A stretch of 64,000 bases of DNA from Acidobacteria bacterium UBA2161 (GCA_002328835.1 DCWN01000017.1:134733-198732), one strand, 5' to 3'; positions 25,747 through 35,083 are shown, counted from the stretch's first letter. Notes: generated by a model not told the origin, from the sequence alone. Made by a program: numbers and translations.

Positions 25747-27003
25747 GTGCGAAAGCTGACGATGGACGAGTGGGAGCGCAAGTACATCGCGCATCCCATC
25801 GAGCAATTCGATCAGAAGAATACGGTGTTCCTCCGGGCCAGTTGGGACCGAGAGATCCGCGAGCGGCTGGACAGCTGGTCCTTCATCGGTGAGGCGAGCG
25901 AGAAGCCAGGCTACACCCTCGAGGACCAGGCGCTCCGGTGGGCCGCGCGACGCGGCACGCAGCTCCTGGCACTCCTCAACACCTCCAAGCCGAATCCCAG
26001 TGCCGCCACCCGGGAAGTCGCCAAGGCGATCCGCAGTGCCAGGCCAGCCGGTCGGACACTCTCCTACCGGCCGCCCGAGGGTGCGCAACTCGATGTCGGC
26101 GACGGCCAGGAGATCACCGGTCGGCTCAAGAAGGTCGCCCGCTGGTTCGGTGCCGACCTGGTCGGAATCTGCCGACTCGACCGGCGGTGGCTCTACTCAC
26201 ACACCTTTTCGATGAGCGGATCGAACGACGGATCGAACGAGATGAGCGGGTCGAACGACGGGGAGCACGAGCCGCAGGTCATTCCAGACGAGTTCAAGTC
26301 TGTCGTCGTCCTCGGGTTCGAGATGGACTACGACATGATCAAGTACTATCCGAGCTTCATCTCCGGCGCGGCGACGAGCATGGGGTACAGCCAGATGGCT
26401 GTCACCAACCTGTACTTGTCGGCGTTCATCAGAAACCTGGGCTACAAGGCGATCGACTGCACCACCAACGATGTCGCCCTGTCGGTGCCGATGGCGATGC
26501 AGGCCGGTCTGGGCGACATCGCGCGAAATGGTTTGCTGGTCACACCCAAGTACGGCCCGAGGGTGCGGATCAGCAAGATCATCACCGACCTCCCGCTGGT
26601 GCCAGATGCGCCGATCGATTTCGGCGTCACCGAGTTCTGCGACCGCTGCAAGATCTGTGCGGACAAGTGTCCGGCGCAGTGCATCTCGCCTGGTGAGCGG
26701 ACCATCGAGCCCCGCTGTGTCTCCAATCTCCCGGGCATTCGGAAGTGGCCGATCCAGCCCGAGGCCTGCCGGATGTACTGGGGCCGAGTCAATCGGCCGT
26801 GCACGACCTGTATCGCCTGCTGCCCCTACAACAAGCCCGACACGCTGTTTCATCGCGCGGTGAGATGGTGTACCGATCATGCGCGGTGGGGTGACCCGAT
26901 CTACGTGAAGCTGGACGTCTGGTCCGGCTACGGCAAGCCGGAGAACCCGGCGCCGTTCTGGGACAGGTGGCGTCCATCGAGTCGAAACGGTCATCGCGCG
27001 TGA
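25747..27003 (+). CDS. Cytoplasmic reductive dehalogenase-like corrinoid/Fe-S protein (RdhA family, copy 3)
   Basis: Protein of 418 residues and the most canonical RdhA of the three: MGYSQMAVTNLYLSAFIRNLGY, AGLGDIARNGLLVTPKYGPRVR, TDLPLVPDAPIDFGVTEFC. Cluster 1 cysteines are 298, 301, 304 and 308 (CKICADKCPAQC); cluster 2 are 341, 352, 355 and 359 (CTTCIACCPYNKP). RKWPIQPEAC between them is typical of RdhA. No Tat leader, so cytosolic, like NpRdhA-type enzymes. GTG at 25747 behind CTTGGAGGG. It follows the flavoprotein and ferredoxin, plausible electron donors. An inserted repeat lies at residues 156-172. Confidence 0.87.
   Translation: MRKLTMDEWERKYIAHPIEQFDQKNTVFLRASWDREIRERLDSWSFIGEASEKPGYTLEDQALRWAARRGTQLLALLNTSKPNPSAATREVAKAIRSARPAGRTLSYRPPEGAQLDVGDGQEITGRLKKVARWFGADLVGICRLDRRWLYSHTFSMSGSNDGSNEMSGSNDGEHEPQVIPDEFKSVVVLGFEMDYDMIKYYPSFISGAATSMGYSQMAVTNLYLSAFIRNLGYKAIDCTTNDVALSVPMAMQAGLGDIARNGLLVTPKYGPRVRISKIITDLPLVPDAPIDFGVTEFCDRCKICADKCPAQCISPGERTIEPRCVSNLPGIRKWPIQPEACRMYWGRVNRPCTTCIACCPYNKPDTLFHRAVRWCTDHARWGDPIYVKLDVWSGYGKPENPAPFWDRWRPSSRNGHRA
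26212..26261 (+). repeat. Two 20-bp direct repeats inside the RdhA-like gene
   Basis: Bases 26212-26231 and 26242-26261 differ at one base and are spaced by 10. They encode MSGSNDG twice, giving the loop SMSGSNDGSNEMSGSNDG. It sits just after the Tyr-Ser-His segment (YSHTF) that the other two RdhA copies share. In those copies the equivalent region has no such repeat, so this is a recent in-frame expansion in a surface loop. Confidence 0.8.
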
Positions 27004-27063
27004 CGAGGGGCGAGAGCGACCGCCGGCGTCAACCGACCAGCCCGAGGGCTCGATAGGCTGCCG

Positions 27064-28563
27064 ATGGCGACAGCGATCATCCTCGGCGTATTCCTGGCGG
27101 CCATGATCGGGCTCGGCGTCTGGGGTGGGCGCCGGACCAGGACCCCGGCCGACTTTCTTCTCGGTGGCCGACAGATCGGCCCGTGGGCCTCCGCGTTCGC
27201 CTACGGCACCAGCTACTTCTCGGCCGTGCTCTTCATCGGGTTCGCGGGGCAGTTCGGGTGGATGTTCGGTTTGGATGCGCTCTGGATCGCCGCGGGCAAC
27301 GCCGTCCTCGGTGCCTTCGCGGCCTGGGTCGTCCTGGCCAAGGCCACGCGCCGGATGACCCGGAATCTCGACACGTTGACGATGCCGGAGTTCTTCGCGA
27401 AGCGCTATCAGGCGCCGGCCCTGCAAGTGATCGCGGCCGGCGTCATCTTCGTCTTCCTCCTTCCCTACTCGGCGTCGGTCTTCAAGGGCCTCAGTCACCT
27501 GTTCGAGATCAGCTTTCCGGGCGTGCTGTCGTACGAGACGGCCCTCCTGATCATGTGCGTCATCACCGGCATCTATCTGACCATCGGCGGGTACTTCGCC
27601 GTGGCGATCGCCGATCTGGTCCAGGGCCTGATCATGCTCGCCGGGGCCATCGCCATGGTCGTCGCGCTCGTCGGGCGGGCGGGTGGAATCGGGGTCGTCT
27701 TCGCGACGATTGGGGCCAACGCCGCGGCGCACGTTCCCCCGATCCAGCAGCCCCCGTGGTGGATCCTGTGGTCGGTCGTCTTCATGAGCAGCTTCGGCCC
27801 CTGGGGATTGCCTCAGATGGTGCACAAGTTCTATGCGATCGAATCGGAGCGCCACATTGCGACGGCCACGGTCGTCACGGGCATCTTCGCGACCGTCATG
27901 GGATTCGCCGCCTACTTCACGGGAGCGTTGACACACGTCTTCTTTGCTGACGGGCCACCGGCGAGCGCGCTGATCCAGGGGGAACAGGGAACGACTACGA
28001 TGCGCTACGACGTGCTGGTCCCAGAGCTGCTCAGCGGCAATCTGCCCGAGCTGCTGATGGCGCTCGTGCTGCTGCTGGTCGTCTCAGCCTCGATGAGCAC
28101 GCTCTCCAGCCTGGTGCTGGTCTCCTCAGCGTCGATCTCCGTCGACCTCCGGGCCGGGCGGCTCAGGTCTCCTTCCGCGGAGAACGGATCGCTCGTGATG
28201 ATTCGCCTGGTGGCGGCGCTCTTCATCGCGATCTCCTTCGTCATCGCGAGCAACGAATTCGCGTTCATCGTGAGCCTGATGTCGCTGAGCTGGGGCGCGG
28301 TGGCCGGCGCGTTTCTCGCCCCGTACGTCTACGGACTATTTTGGCGATCGACCACTCGAGCCGGTGCGCTCGCTGGGATGCTCGCGGGCCTGGGCACTGC
28401 GGTGGTCTGGGGCGGCTACCTCATCGCCGGAGGACAGGTGACGCTGGTGCCGCTGGCCGCCTCGGTCGCCATGGTCGTCCCGTTCGTTGTCGTGCCCGCA
28501 GTCAGCCTGTGCTCGACGCCGCCCTCGAGCGACCTGCTCCGCCGCGCCTTCGCGGCGGAGTGA
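27064..28563 (+). CDS. Sodium:solute symporter (SSS family), second copy
   Basis: Membrane transporter of 499 residues with about 13 hydrophobic segments. N-terminal RTPADFLLGGRQIGPWASAFAYGTSYFSAVLFIG is characteristic of SSS symporters; the helix with SASMSTLSSLVLVSS corresponds to the family's Na+-site region. ATG at 27064 with AGG 9 bases upstream. Unlike the symporter at 8911 it lacks a DUF3311 partner. It is only loosely related to that copy, so probably has a different ligand. Confidence 0.92.
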   Translation: MATAIILGVFLAAMIGLGVWGGRRTRTPADFLLGGRQIGPWASAFAYGTSYFSAVLFIGFAGQFGWMFGLDALWIAAGNAVLGAFAAWVVLAKATRRMTRNLDTLTMPEFFAKRYQAPALQVIAAGVIFVFLLPYSASVFKGLSHLFEISFPGVLSYETALLIMCVITGIYLTIGGYFAVAIADLVQGLIMLAGAIAMVVALVGRAGGIGVVFATIGANAAAHVPPIQQPPWWILWSVVFMSSFGPWGLPQMVHKFYAIESERHIATATVVTGIFATVMGFAAYFTGALTHVFFADGPPASALIQGEQGTTTMRYDVLVPELLSGNLPELLMALVLLLVVSASMSTLSSLVLVSSASISVDLRAGRLRSPSAENGSLVMIRLVAALFIAISFVIASNEFAFIVSLMSLSWGAVAGAFLAPYVYGLFWRSTTRAGALAGMLAGLGTAVVWGGYLIAGGQVTLVPLAASVAMVVPFVVVPAVSLCSTPPSSDLLRRAFAAE

Positions 28564-29486
28564 GCACCCAGATGTACAGACCCGCGACGATCACCGACTC
28601 GCACATCCACCTGAGCACGGCCGGCACGGCCCGGGCCAGGCGCACGCGTCTGTCCCAACTCGACGAACGGCTCGTCGAGGCCTACCATGGCCGCTGGAGC
28701 CGGAGCCTCGCGTCGAGGGACGAACAGGGCCCCGAGACCGACGTTCCGGACGTCGAGACCGTCGCCCGCCGGTGGCTGGCCGAACTCGACGCCGCCGGCA
28801 TCGATCGCGCCGTGTTCTTTCCAGCCTACGACGCGCCGGATGATCTCCTGGCGTTCATCGCCTCGGCGCCCGACCGGTTCGTCGGGTACACGACCTTCGA
28901 TCCGACCAACCGCGAGAATGCGCACCGTTTGCAGCAGCAGGTCGACGAAGGTGGCGTTCGAGGGCTCAAGCTCTACCCGATGGCCGGGCACTTTCATGCG
29001 GACGACGACGCGTGCTTCCCGGTGTACGAGGTCTGCGCCGACAAGGGGATCCCGGTGATCATCCATTTCGGGATCTCGATCGACGCCACGCACGACCTGC
29101 GCTACGGCAATCCGCTCGACCTGTCGCACATCGCCCTGCGGTTCCCCTCGGTGCGATGGATCATCCCGCACTTCGGGACCGGGTTCTTCCGCGAGGCCCT
29201 GATGCTCGCGGCGCAGTATCAGAACGTCTATCTCGACACCTCGTCGTCGAACAACTGGGTCCAGTACGCTCCCGTCCCGACCACCGTCGCCGATCTCTTC
29301 CGACGCACGCTCGACGCGCTCGGATCGGAGCGACTCATCTTCGGCACCGACTCGAGCTTCTTTCCGCGGGGCTTCAGGACGAACATCCTCGAGCAACAGC
29401 TCGCGATCTGCAACGATCTGAACCTGTCACCCGCGGAGATGGACAACATCTTCAACGACAACATCCGGCGAATCATCGACGGCTAA
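28560..29486 (+). CDS. Amidohydrolase-2 family hydrolase or decarboxylase
   Basis: TIM-barrel metal-dependent protein of about 308 residues. ITDSHIHLS is the HxH metal motif, then GLKLYPMAGHF, IIHFGISID, WIIPHFGTGF, and the C-terminal GTDSSFFP with the conserved Asp. The family holds ACMSD-like decarboxylases (gamma-resorcylate, 4-oxalomesaconate-type) and ring-fission product hydrolases, which fits aromatic breakdown. GTG at 28560 overlaps the symporter stop (GTGA); ATG at 28572 is an alternative. Confidence 0.83.
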   Translation: MSTQMYRPATITDSHIHLSTAGTARARRTRLSQLDERLVEAYHGRWSRSLASRDEQGPETDVPDVETVARRWLAELDAAGIDRAVFFPAYDAPDDLLAFIASAPDRFVGYTTFDPTNRENAHRLQQQVDEGGVRGLKLYPMAGHFHADDDACFPVYEVCADKGIPVIIHFGISIDATHDLRYGNPLDLSHIALRFPSVRWIIPHFGTGFFREALMLAAQYQNVYLDTSSSNNWVQYAPVPTTVADLFRRTLDALGSERLIFGTDSSFFPRGFRTNILEQQLAICNDLNLSPAEMDNIFNDNIRRIIDG

Positions 29487-29517
29487 GGTTAGGACACTGC
29501 AGCCTGGAGGTATGCCC

Positions 29518-30000
29518 ATGACCGAACCCGTGAACGCCCTGAAGAAGGAGATCAAGAACCGAGCGGAGATCTACGTGAAGATCTACTCGCAGCTCTCGGC
29601 CGAGCTCGGGCCGGACAAGGCGACCGAGCTGCTCGGAAAGGCCGTGTACGAGCGCGGCCGGGACAAGGGTCAGCGGCTCGCCAAGCAGGTTGGCGCGCCG
29701 GATCTGGAGCAGCTCGCGCGTGTGCTCATCGAGGGGAAGGGTACGATCGACGCGTTTGGACAGGAAGTGGTCGAGGCGAGCCCGACGCGTACGGTGCTAC
29801 GGCTGAACCAGTGTCCGTTGGTCGACGCGTGGGACGAGGTCGGACTGTCAGGGGACGAGAAGGCGAAGATGTGCGACATCGCCCATCAGGTCGACTTCGG
29901 CAAGTTCGAGACCGCCGGGTACACGCTGCGGTTCGGCTGCCGGATCTCCGACGGCGCCAAGTCGTGCGACCTGGAGTTGACAAGGTGTCGCGAGCGATAG
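29518..30000 (+). CDS. L-2-amino-thiazoline-4-carboxylic acid hydrolase-like protein
   Basis: Small cytosolic protein of 160 residues that resembles the ATC hydrolase family: helical N-terminal half, then NQCPLVDAW, CDIAHQVDFG, and a Cys pair near the C-terminus (FGCRISDGAKSCDLEL). The founding member opens the thiazoline ring in the route to cysteine, but most relatives are uncharacterised. The ATG at 29518 has GGAGG seven bases upstream; an in-frame ATG at 29512 is too close to that site. It overlaps the start of the following gene. Possibly a hydrolase for a heterocyclic substrate. Confidence 0.6.
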   Translation: MTEPVNALKKEIKNRAEIYVKIYSQLSAELGPDKATELLGKAVYERGRDKGQRLAKQVGAPDLEQLARVLIEGKGTIDAFGQEVVEASPTRTVLRLNQCPLVDAWDEVGLSGDEKAKMCDIAHQVDFGKFETAGYTLRFGCRISDGAKSCDLELTRCRER

Positions 30001-31033
30001 CGGCTCGGCCCTGGTTCCGGCGCGCGAAGGCGGGGCTAGGCCTCGCGCTCCTGCTCGGCTCATCGCTCGTCATCGCCTCCTCACCACCCCGGGCTGCCCA
30101 GGCGCCGCGGCTGACGGTCATTGCGGTCGGTCTGCCCGGCACCCTGCTCAACGCCGTCGGCACCGGCATCGCCAGATTGGTGACCGAGAATACCCCGACC
30201 CGCATGAGAGTTCGGGTGGCTTCCGGGATAGACGCCCTGGTGGCTCGGGTGATGCCGATTTCGGGGTGAGCGCGGCTGATGCAACCCATGTCTCGTCCAA
30301 CGGTCTCAGGCACTACGCCGAACATCCGCAAGAGAACCTGCGCCTCGTCCTCCCCGGGCCGCCATTCCTGCTCGGATTCCTGGTTCGCGAGGGGGCTCGC
30401 TATCAGACCGTGGCCGATCTCGCCGGCGAGCCCGTTGGCGGTGAGTATCCGAACACGCGTCCGATGTTCTACGATGGCCGCACGATCCTCCACACGGTCG
30501 GGCTGACGTGGGCCGACCTCTCGGTCGTTCCGGTCGCCAGCTTTCGCGAAGGCATCCAGGCGTTCATCGAAGGGCGCGCGGTCGCGGCTATCAGCTCGGT
30601 GGGCAGCGGCATGACCCAGCAGGCGGACGCCAAGGTGAGCGGCGTGCGCTTTCTCGGCCTGCCGAACCGGCCGGACATCTCCAGAATGCTCTGGGAGCAT
30701 CACCCGGGCTACCGGGCCGTGCCGGTCGAGCAGGGCTCCGCGCTCGGGATTCCGCACGACATGATCGTGGCCGGGAAGGACACCTATCTGATCGCCAGCG
30801 CCCAGACCGACGCGGACACCGTCTACGCCGTCGCCAGCCTGCTCTGGCGGAACATGCCAGCGCTCCGCGCCGTGCATCCGTTCTTCGCGAGCTGGACTCA
30901 CCAGGCGATGGCCAACGCTCGCGTCACGATTCCGTTCCACGTTGGCTCGATCCGGCTCCTCGAGGAGGTAGGGATGTGGACTGCGGAGCACGCGCGCACC
31001 CATGAGGCCCGTCTGGCCGCGCTCTCTCGATGA
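29985..31033 (+). pseudogene. TRAP-TAXI solute-binding protein broken by a frameshift
   Basis: The GTG at 29985 (GGAG upstream) begins a signal-peptide-like leader with LALLLGSSLVIASSPPRAAQA and runs to a stop at 30267-30269. The TAXI homology continues in another frame from about 30245 (GDADFGVSAADATHVSSNG) to 31033, ending EHARTHEARLAALSR. Joining them needs a one-base shift near 30235-30250, close to GCTCGGGTGATGCC. The rest is intact (LVREGARYQTVADLAG, YRAVPVEQGSALGIPHDMI). Sequencing error, recent decay or programmed slippage cannot be told apart; the downstream TRAP permease is intact. Confidence 0.78.
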
Positions 31034-32952
31034 ACGGAGCGGTGGTCGGGCGTCGTCGAGAGCTGCCGCCCTGGGCGGAGTGGGCGGTCGCCTGGATGGC
31101 CACGGGGCTCATCGTGGTTGGCGGACTCTACGCAACGCGGGTTCACGATCTGATCGGCATCGCGTTCTTCCCGCAGCAACTCTTCGGTCTGGTGCTCGGG
31201 TTGATGCTGGCCATCGTCTTTCTCACGATGCCGCTGCGGCGATCTCGGACGTCGCGGGCGGTGCCGCGGTACGACATCGCGCTCGCACTGGCCGGGCTCG
31301 CATGCGGGCTCTACGTCGTGATCTGGTTTCCGTCGGTCGCCTACGAGCTGAGCTTCCCCACGCCCGACAAGTACATCCTCGGCACCATCGCGATGGGTCT
31401 GGTGTTGGAGGCTTGCCGTCGTGTCTACGGGCCGGTGCTTCCGACCGTGACGGTGGTGTTCGTACTGTATGCCGCGCTGGCGAGCCACTTCCCCGAGTTC
31501 CTCGAAACGCGCTCGATCCCGTGGTCGCGGCTGAGCACCGAGTTGTACCTCGGCCCGGAGGGGATGCTGGGCGTGGCGCTCTCGCTGGTGGCGACCGTGG
31601 TGCTGGTCTTCATTCTGTTTGGACGACTCACCTTCGCCCTGGGGGGTGGAACCGTGTTCACGGACATCGCGACCGCCCTGATGGGGCGATACCGTGGCGG
31701 CCCGGCCAAGGTTGCCGTGCTCGGGTCGGCGCTGTTCGGCAGCATCTCGGGATCTGCCGTCGCCAACGTCGCGATTACCGGCACCGTGACGATTCCGATG
31801 ATGAAGCGGATCGGGTACCGACCCGAAGTCGCTGGCGCCATCGAAGCGGCCGCTTCGACCGGTGGGCTCGTAACTCCGCCCGTCATGAGCGTGGTGGCGT
31901 TCCTGATGGCGGAGTATCTCGGACTGCCGTACGGTCAGGTGGTCATCGCCGCGACCCTACCCGCCCTGCTCTACTTCACAGCCATCCTGGTGCAGGTCGA
32001 CCTCGAGGCGGGTCGAACCGGGCTGCAAGGCGTACCGGCCGCCGACATTCCGCGACTTTCGCACGTGCTGCGTCGAGGGTGGCCGTTCCTGTTGCCCCTA
32101 CCGATCCTCATCGTCACCCTGATCGTGTTCTTCTGGGAGCCGGCTCGGGCCGGGATGTTCTCGGTGCTCGTTCTCGTCGCCTCGGGGTACTGGTTCGTCC
32201 GTGACAAGAGCATCAGGTGGTGGTTCGATGAGGTGGCGCGGGCCGGTCAATCGGTGGCGGAGATCCTCACCGTGGCAGCCGTGGTGGGGTTGATCATGGG
32301 GAGTGCGTCGGTCACCGGGCTGGGCTTCACACTCTCGGTTCCGTTGCTCCAGCTAGCCGACACGAGCCTGTTATTGTTTCTGACCGCCACGGCGTTCATC
32401 AGTATCGTGCTCGGGACGGGCCTGCCGGGCATCGCGATCTACTTCATGCAGGTGGCGCTCATCGTGCCGTCGCTGGTGGACTCTGGCGTGCCCCCGCTAG
32501 CGGCGCATTTCTTCATCTACTACTTCGGTGTGTTCTCCTTCATCACCCCGCCGGTTTGCATCGCGGCGATCGCCGCGGCGAGCATCGCAGGTGCGGGTCC
32601 TATGCGGACGGGATGGGAGGCGGTGAAGCTCGGAGTCGTGGCGTTTGTCGTGCCGTTCGTGTTCGTGCTCTCGCCGTCGCTCCTGGGGCAGGGTGAGGCT
32701 TGGGCAACCGCAGTCGACTGTGTGACCGCGCTTCTCGGCGTCGTCGCGATCAGCGTTGGGCTGCGGGGCTTCCTCGTGGCGCCGGTGGGCCCGCTCGCAC
32801 GCGCCGCGTGCCTCGTGGCCGCCCTTGGCCTGTTCCTCCCGGTGGACCTTGCGGCCGCCGCCTGGGGCGGAAAGATGGCCGGTGCGACACTGTTCGGTAC
32901 CGTGGTCGGAGGCCATCTGTTGTTGGTGCAGCGGGCGAATGCCGGTGACTGA
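31030..32952 (+). CDS. TRAP transporter fused permease (TAXI type), second copy
   Basis: Membrane protein of 640 residues with about 16-18 hydrophobic segments, like the permease at 21275. Conserved DctM features are SISGSAVANVAITGTVTIPMMKR, TGGLVTPPVMSV, and ITPPVCIAAIAAASIAG. Its ATG overlaps the TGA of the frameshifted receptor (ATGA), so the two belong together. It is followed by ferredoxin and flavoprotein. Confidence 0.93.
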   Translation: MNGAVVGRRRELPPWAEWAVAWMATGLIVVGGLYATRVHDLIGIAFFPQQLFGLVLGLMLAIVFLTMPLRRSRTSRAVPRYDIALALAGLACGLYVVIWFPSVAYELSFPTPDKYILGTIAMGLVLEACRRVYGPVLPTVTVVFVLYAALASHFPEFLETRSIPWSRLSTELYLGPEGMLGVALSLVATVVLVFILFGRLTFALGGGTVFTDIATALMGRYRGGPAKVAVLGSALFGSISGSAVANVAITGTVTIPMMKRIGYRPEVAGAIEAAASTGGLVTPPVMSVVAFLMAEYLGLPYGQVVIAATLPALLYFTAILVQVDLEAGRTGLQGVPAADIPRLSHVLRRGWPFLLPLPILIVTLIVFFWEPARAGMFSVLVLVASGYWFVRDKSIRWWFDEVARAGQSVAEILTVAAVVGLIMGSASVTGLGFTLSVPLLQLADTSLLLFLTATAFISIVLGTGLPGIAIYFMQVALIVPSLVDSGVPPLAAHFFIYYFGVFSFITPPVCIAAIAAASIAGAGPMRTGWEAVKLGVVAFVVPFVFVLSPSLLGQGEAWATAVDCVTALLGVVAISVGLRGFLVAPVGPLARAACLVAALGLFLPVDLAAAAWGGKMAGATLFGTVVGGHLLLVQRANAGD

Positions 32953-33011
32953 GGCGCTCGAGATGCGGCTACCATAGGCGCCAGGGACCGACGACTGGCA
33001 GAGGAGAGGCG

Positions 33012-33269
33012 ATGGCCTTCGCATCCATCTACTTCGACGAGAACGTCTGCACAGGCTGCAACTACTGCATCGACGTCTGCATGTGTGACGCCTTCGTCGC
33101 CGGTCCGGACAAGGGTTCGGTGCCGATCATGAAATACCCGGACGAGTGCTGGTTCTGCGGCTGCTGCGTCACCCTCTGTCCCTTGAAGGAGGAGGGCGCC
33201 ATCGAGATCGTGACGCCGTTCCGGATGCGGGGTGCATTCAAGAAGACCCCGAGCGCTTCGTCGGCGTAA
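33012..33269 (+). CDS. 2x[4Fe-4S] ferredoxin (copy 3)
   Basis: Ferredoxin of 85 residues, shorter than the others as it lacks the docking-like tail. Cysteines 13, 16, 19, 23 form cluster 1 (CTGCNYCIDVC; the usual CP Pro is Met, followed by an extra Cys25) and 46, 49, 52, 56 cluster 2 (CWFCGCCVTLCP). ATG at 33012 behind GAGGAGAGGCG. Unlike the other three sets it precedes its flavoprotein, by 13 bases. Confidence 0.9.
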   Translation: MAFASIYFDENVCTGCNYCIDVCMCDAFVAGPDKGSVPIMKYPDECWFCGCCVTLCPLKEEGAIEIVTPFRMRGAFKKTPSASSA

Positions 33270-33282
33270 CGCTGGAGCTGAC

Positions 33283-35058
33283 ATGGTTCAACCACGAATC
33301 GTTTCCGTCGACACCGATGTCTTGATCATCGGCGGCGGCCTCGCTGGGTGCATGGCTGCCATCAAGGCCTGCGAGCACGACGGCGTACGCGTCACCATCA
33401 TCGAGAAATCCAACACCGTGGCGAGCGGCTGTGCAGCCAGCGGGATCGATCACGTCTGGGCCTACATCCCTCCAATCCACGAACCCATGGGCTACACCCT
33501 CGACGACATGGCCGAGGACCATCGGCAGGTCGTGTCGTTCGGGTTCTTTAGACGCGACCTGTTCGATCTTGTGGCGGGCACGATGTACGACCGAGTCCTG
33601 GATCTGGAACGCTTCGGCATCCAGTTCCGGTACGCTGACAGCCGGGTGCCCGGCCGATTCAGGATCGTGCCGCAGTTCCACAGCGTGCCAACGTCGTTCA
33701 ACTTCGACGGCGAACCTCTCAAACCCGTGCTCACCAAGATGGCCACGAAGCGCGGAGCGAAGATCCTCAATCGCGTGCAGATGACCGACTACCTCACCCA
33801 CGACAACCAGATCTGCGGCGCGGTCGGCGTTCACACGCGCACGGGGGAGGTCTACCACTTCCGGGCGAAGGCGATCGTGGCGGCGACGGGTCGGTCGAAC
33901 CGGCTGAGCCGAAACCCAAGCGGCTTCGACTTCAACCTACGGATGCCGGCGCCGATGTGCGGCGACGGCACCTCGATGGCCATGCGGACTGGCCTGCCGA
34001 TCATCAACATCGAGTTCCTGGGAAATATCCTTGGGGTCGCTGCCGCCGGGAGCTACTACCCCAACTACGGCGACCCGCGAAACACGGTCCAGCCGGCTGC
34101 CCGGATCATCGACGACGCCGGCAACGTCATCGTGGCCAGAACGCAGTTCTACGATTGGGCCAACCTGGGGGCGGTGAAGTGGACCGAGCAGGTCCGTCGC
34201 GACTGGATCCGCGAGCGCGCCACGGCACGCGGCGGCAAGAAGGAGATGGGCGCGCGCCTCGCCGCCGGCGAGGGGCCCTTCTATCTCGACCTCAGCGAGG
34301 CCGAAGACGCGGAGGTCGACTACATCGAGTGGTCGATCGCCAACGAGGGCAAGGGTAGGCAGTTCCTCCGTTACTTCAAGGATGAGGAGGGCGCAGATCT
34401 GCGGGACAATCCGCAGGAGTACGCCGCGCTCTGGCCGCGCGAGATTTCCGGCACCGCGGCAAAGGGTCTATGGGTGGATGCGAACCTCGAAACCGCGATC
34501 AGAAACCTGTTTGCAGCCGGTGACGAGGTGGGTGGACTGCCGTGGCAGGCGTCCCCGGGAGCCTTCACCCAGGGCTGGCACGCGGGGAACATGGCGGCCC
34601 GACGGGCCAGTCATCAGAAGACTCTGCTCCCAGGCGCCGACGACGTGGTCGAGTCCAGGGCACGGTCGTGCGCCGAGATGTTAGGGCGTGCTCGTGGCTT
34701 CCACTGGAGAGATGTGGAGCTCGGAGTTCAGAACCTCATGGACCGCTACTGCGGGGAGATCCGCAGTGACGGCATGCTGACGCGCGGCTTGGAGCGATTG
34801 GAGGACGCCAAGCGCGCGCCGCTCAAGGCGGACGACCCGCACGAGTTGGGACGATGTCTGGACGTCAAGTCGATTATCGACAATGCCGAGCTCGTGCTCC
34901 GGTCATCGCTGGAGCGTCGCGAGAGCCGACCCGTGCCGTTCGGATTCCGGCGCGTCGAGCACCCAGAGCAGGACGACGAGAACTGGAAGATCTTCCTGGC
35001 CATCCGGAGAGATCGGGAGGGCCGGTTCAGCTTCAGCAAGCTCCCAACCGACGGGTGA
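33283..35058 (+). CDS. AprA/fumarate reductase-like FAD flavoprotein (copy 3)
   Basis: FAD protein of 591 residues with VLIIGGGLAGCMAAIKACEH at the N-terminus and a second FAD motif (NLFAAGDEVGGLPWQASPGAF) in the C-terminal third, then a helical domain (VQNLMDRYCGEIRSDGMLTRG). No signal peptide. It is closest in layout to copy 1 but lacks the tail found in copy 2. ATG at 33283 behind GCTGGAGC. It is the last gene of the rightward run; the thiolase operon converges from the right 25 bases later. Reaction unknown. Confidence 0.86.
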   Translation: MVQPRIVSVDTDVLIIGGGLAGCMAAIKACEHDGVRVTIIEKSNTVASGCAASGIDHVWAYIPPIHEPMGYTLDDMAEDHRQVVSFGFFRRDLFDLVAGTMYDRVLDLERFGIQFRYADSRVPGRFRIVPQFHSVPTSFNFDGEPLKPVLTKMATKRGAKILNRVQMTDYLTHDNQICGAVGVHTRTGEVYHFRAKAIVAATGRSNRLSRNPSGFDFNLRMPAPMCGDGTSMAMRTGLPIINIEFLGNILGVAAAGSYYPNYGDPRNTVQPAARIIDDAGNVIVARTQFYDWANLGAVKWTEQVRRDWIRERATARGGKKEMGARLAAGEGPFYLDLSEAEDAEVDYIEWSIANEGKGRQFLRYFKDEEGADLRDNPQEYAALWPREISGTAAKGLWVDANLETAIRNLFAAGDEVGGLPWQASPGAFTQGWHAGNMAARRASHQKTLLPGADDVVESRARSCAEMLGRARGFHWRDVELGVQNLMDRYCGEIRSDGMLTRGLERLEDAKRAPLKADDPHELGRCLDVKSIIDNAELVLRSSLERRESRPVPFGFRRVEHPEQDDENWKIFLAIRRDREGRFSFSKLPTDG

Positions 35059-35083
35059 CCGCAGACATCCGACGTCGCTTCAA

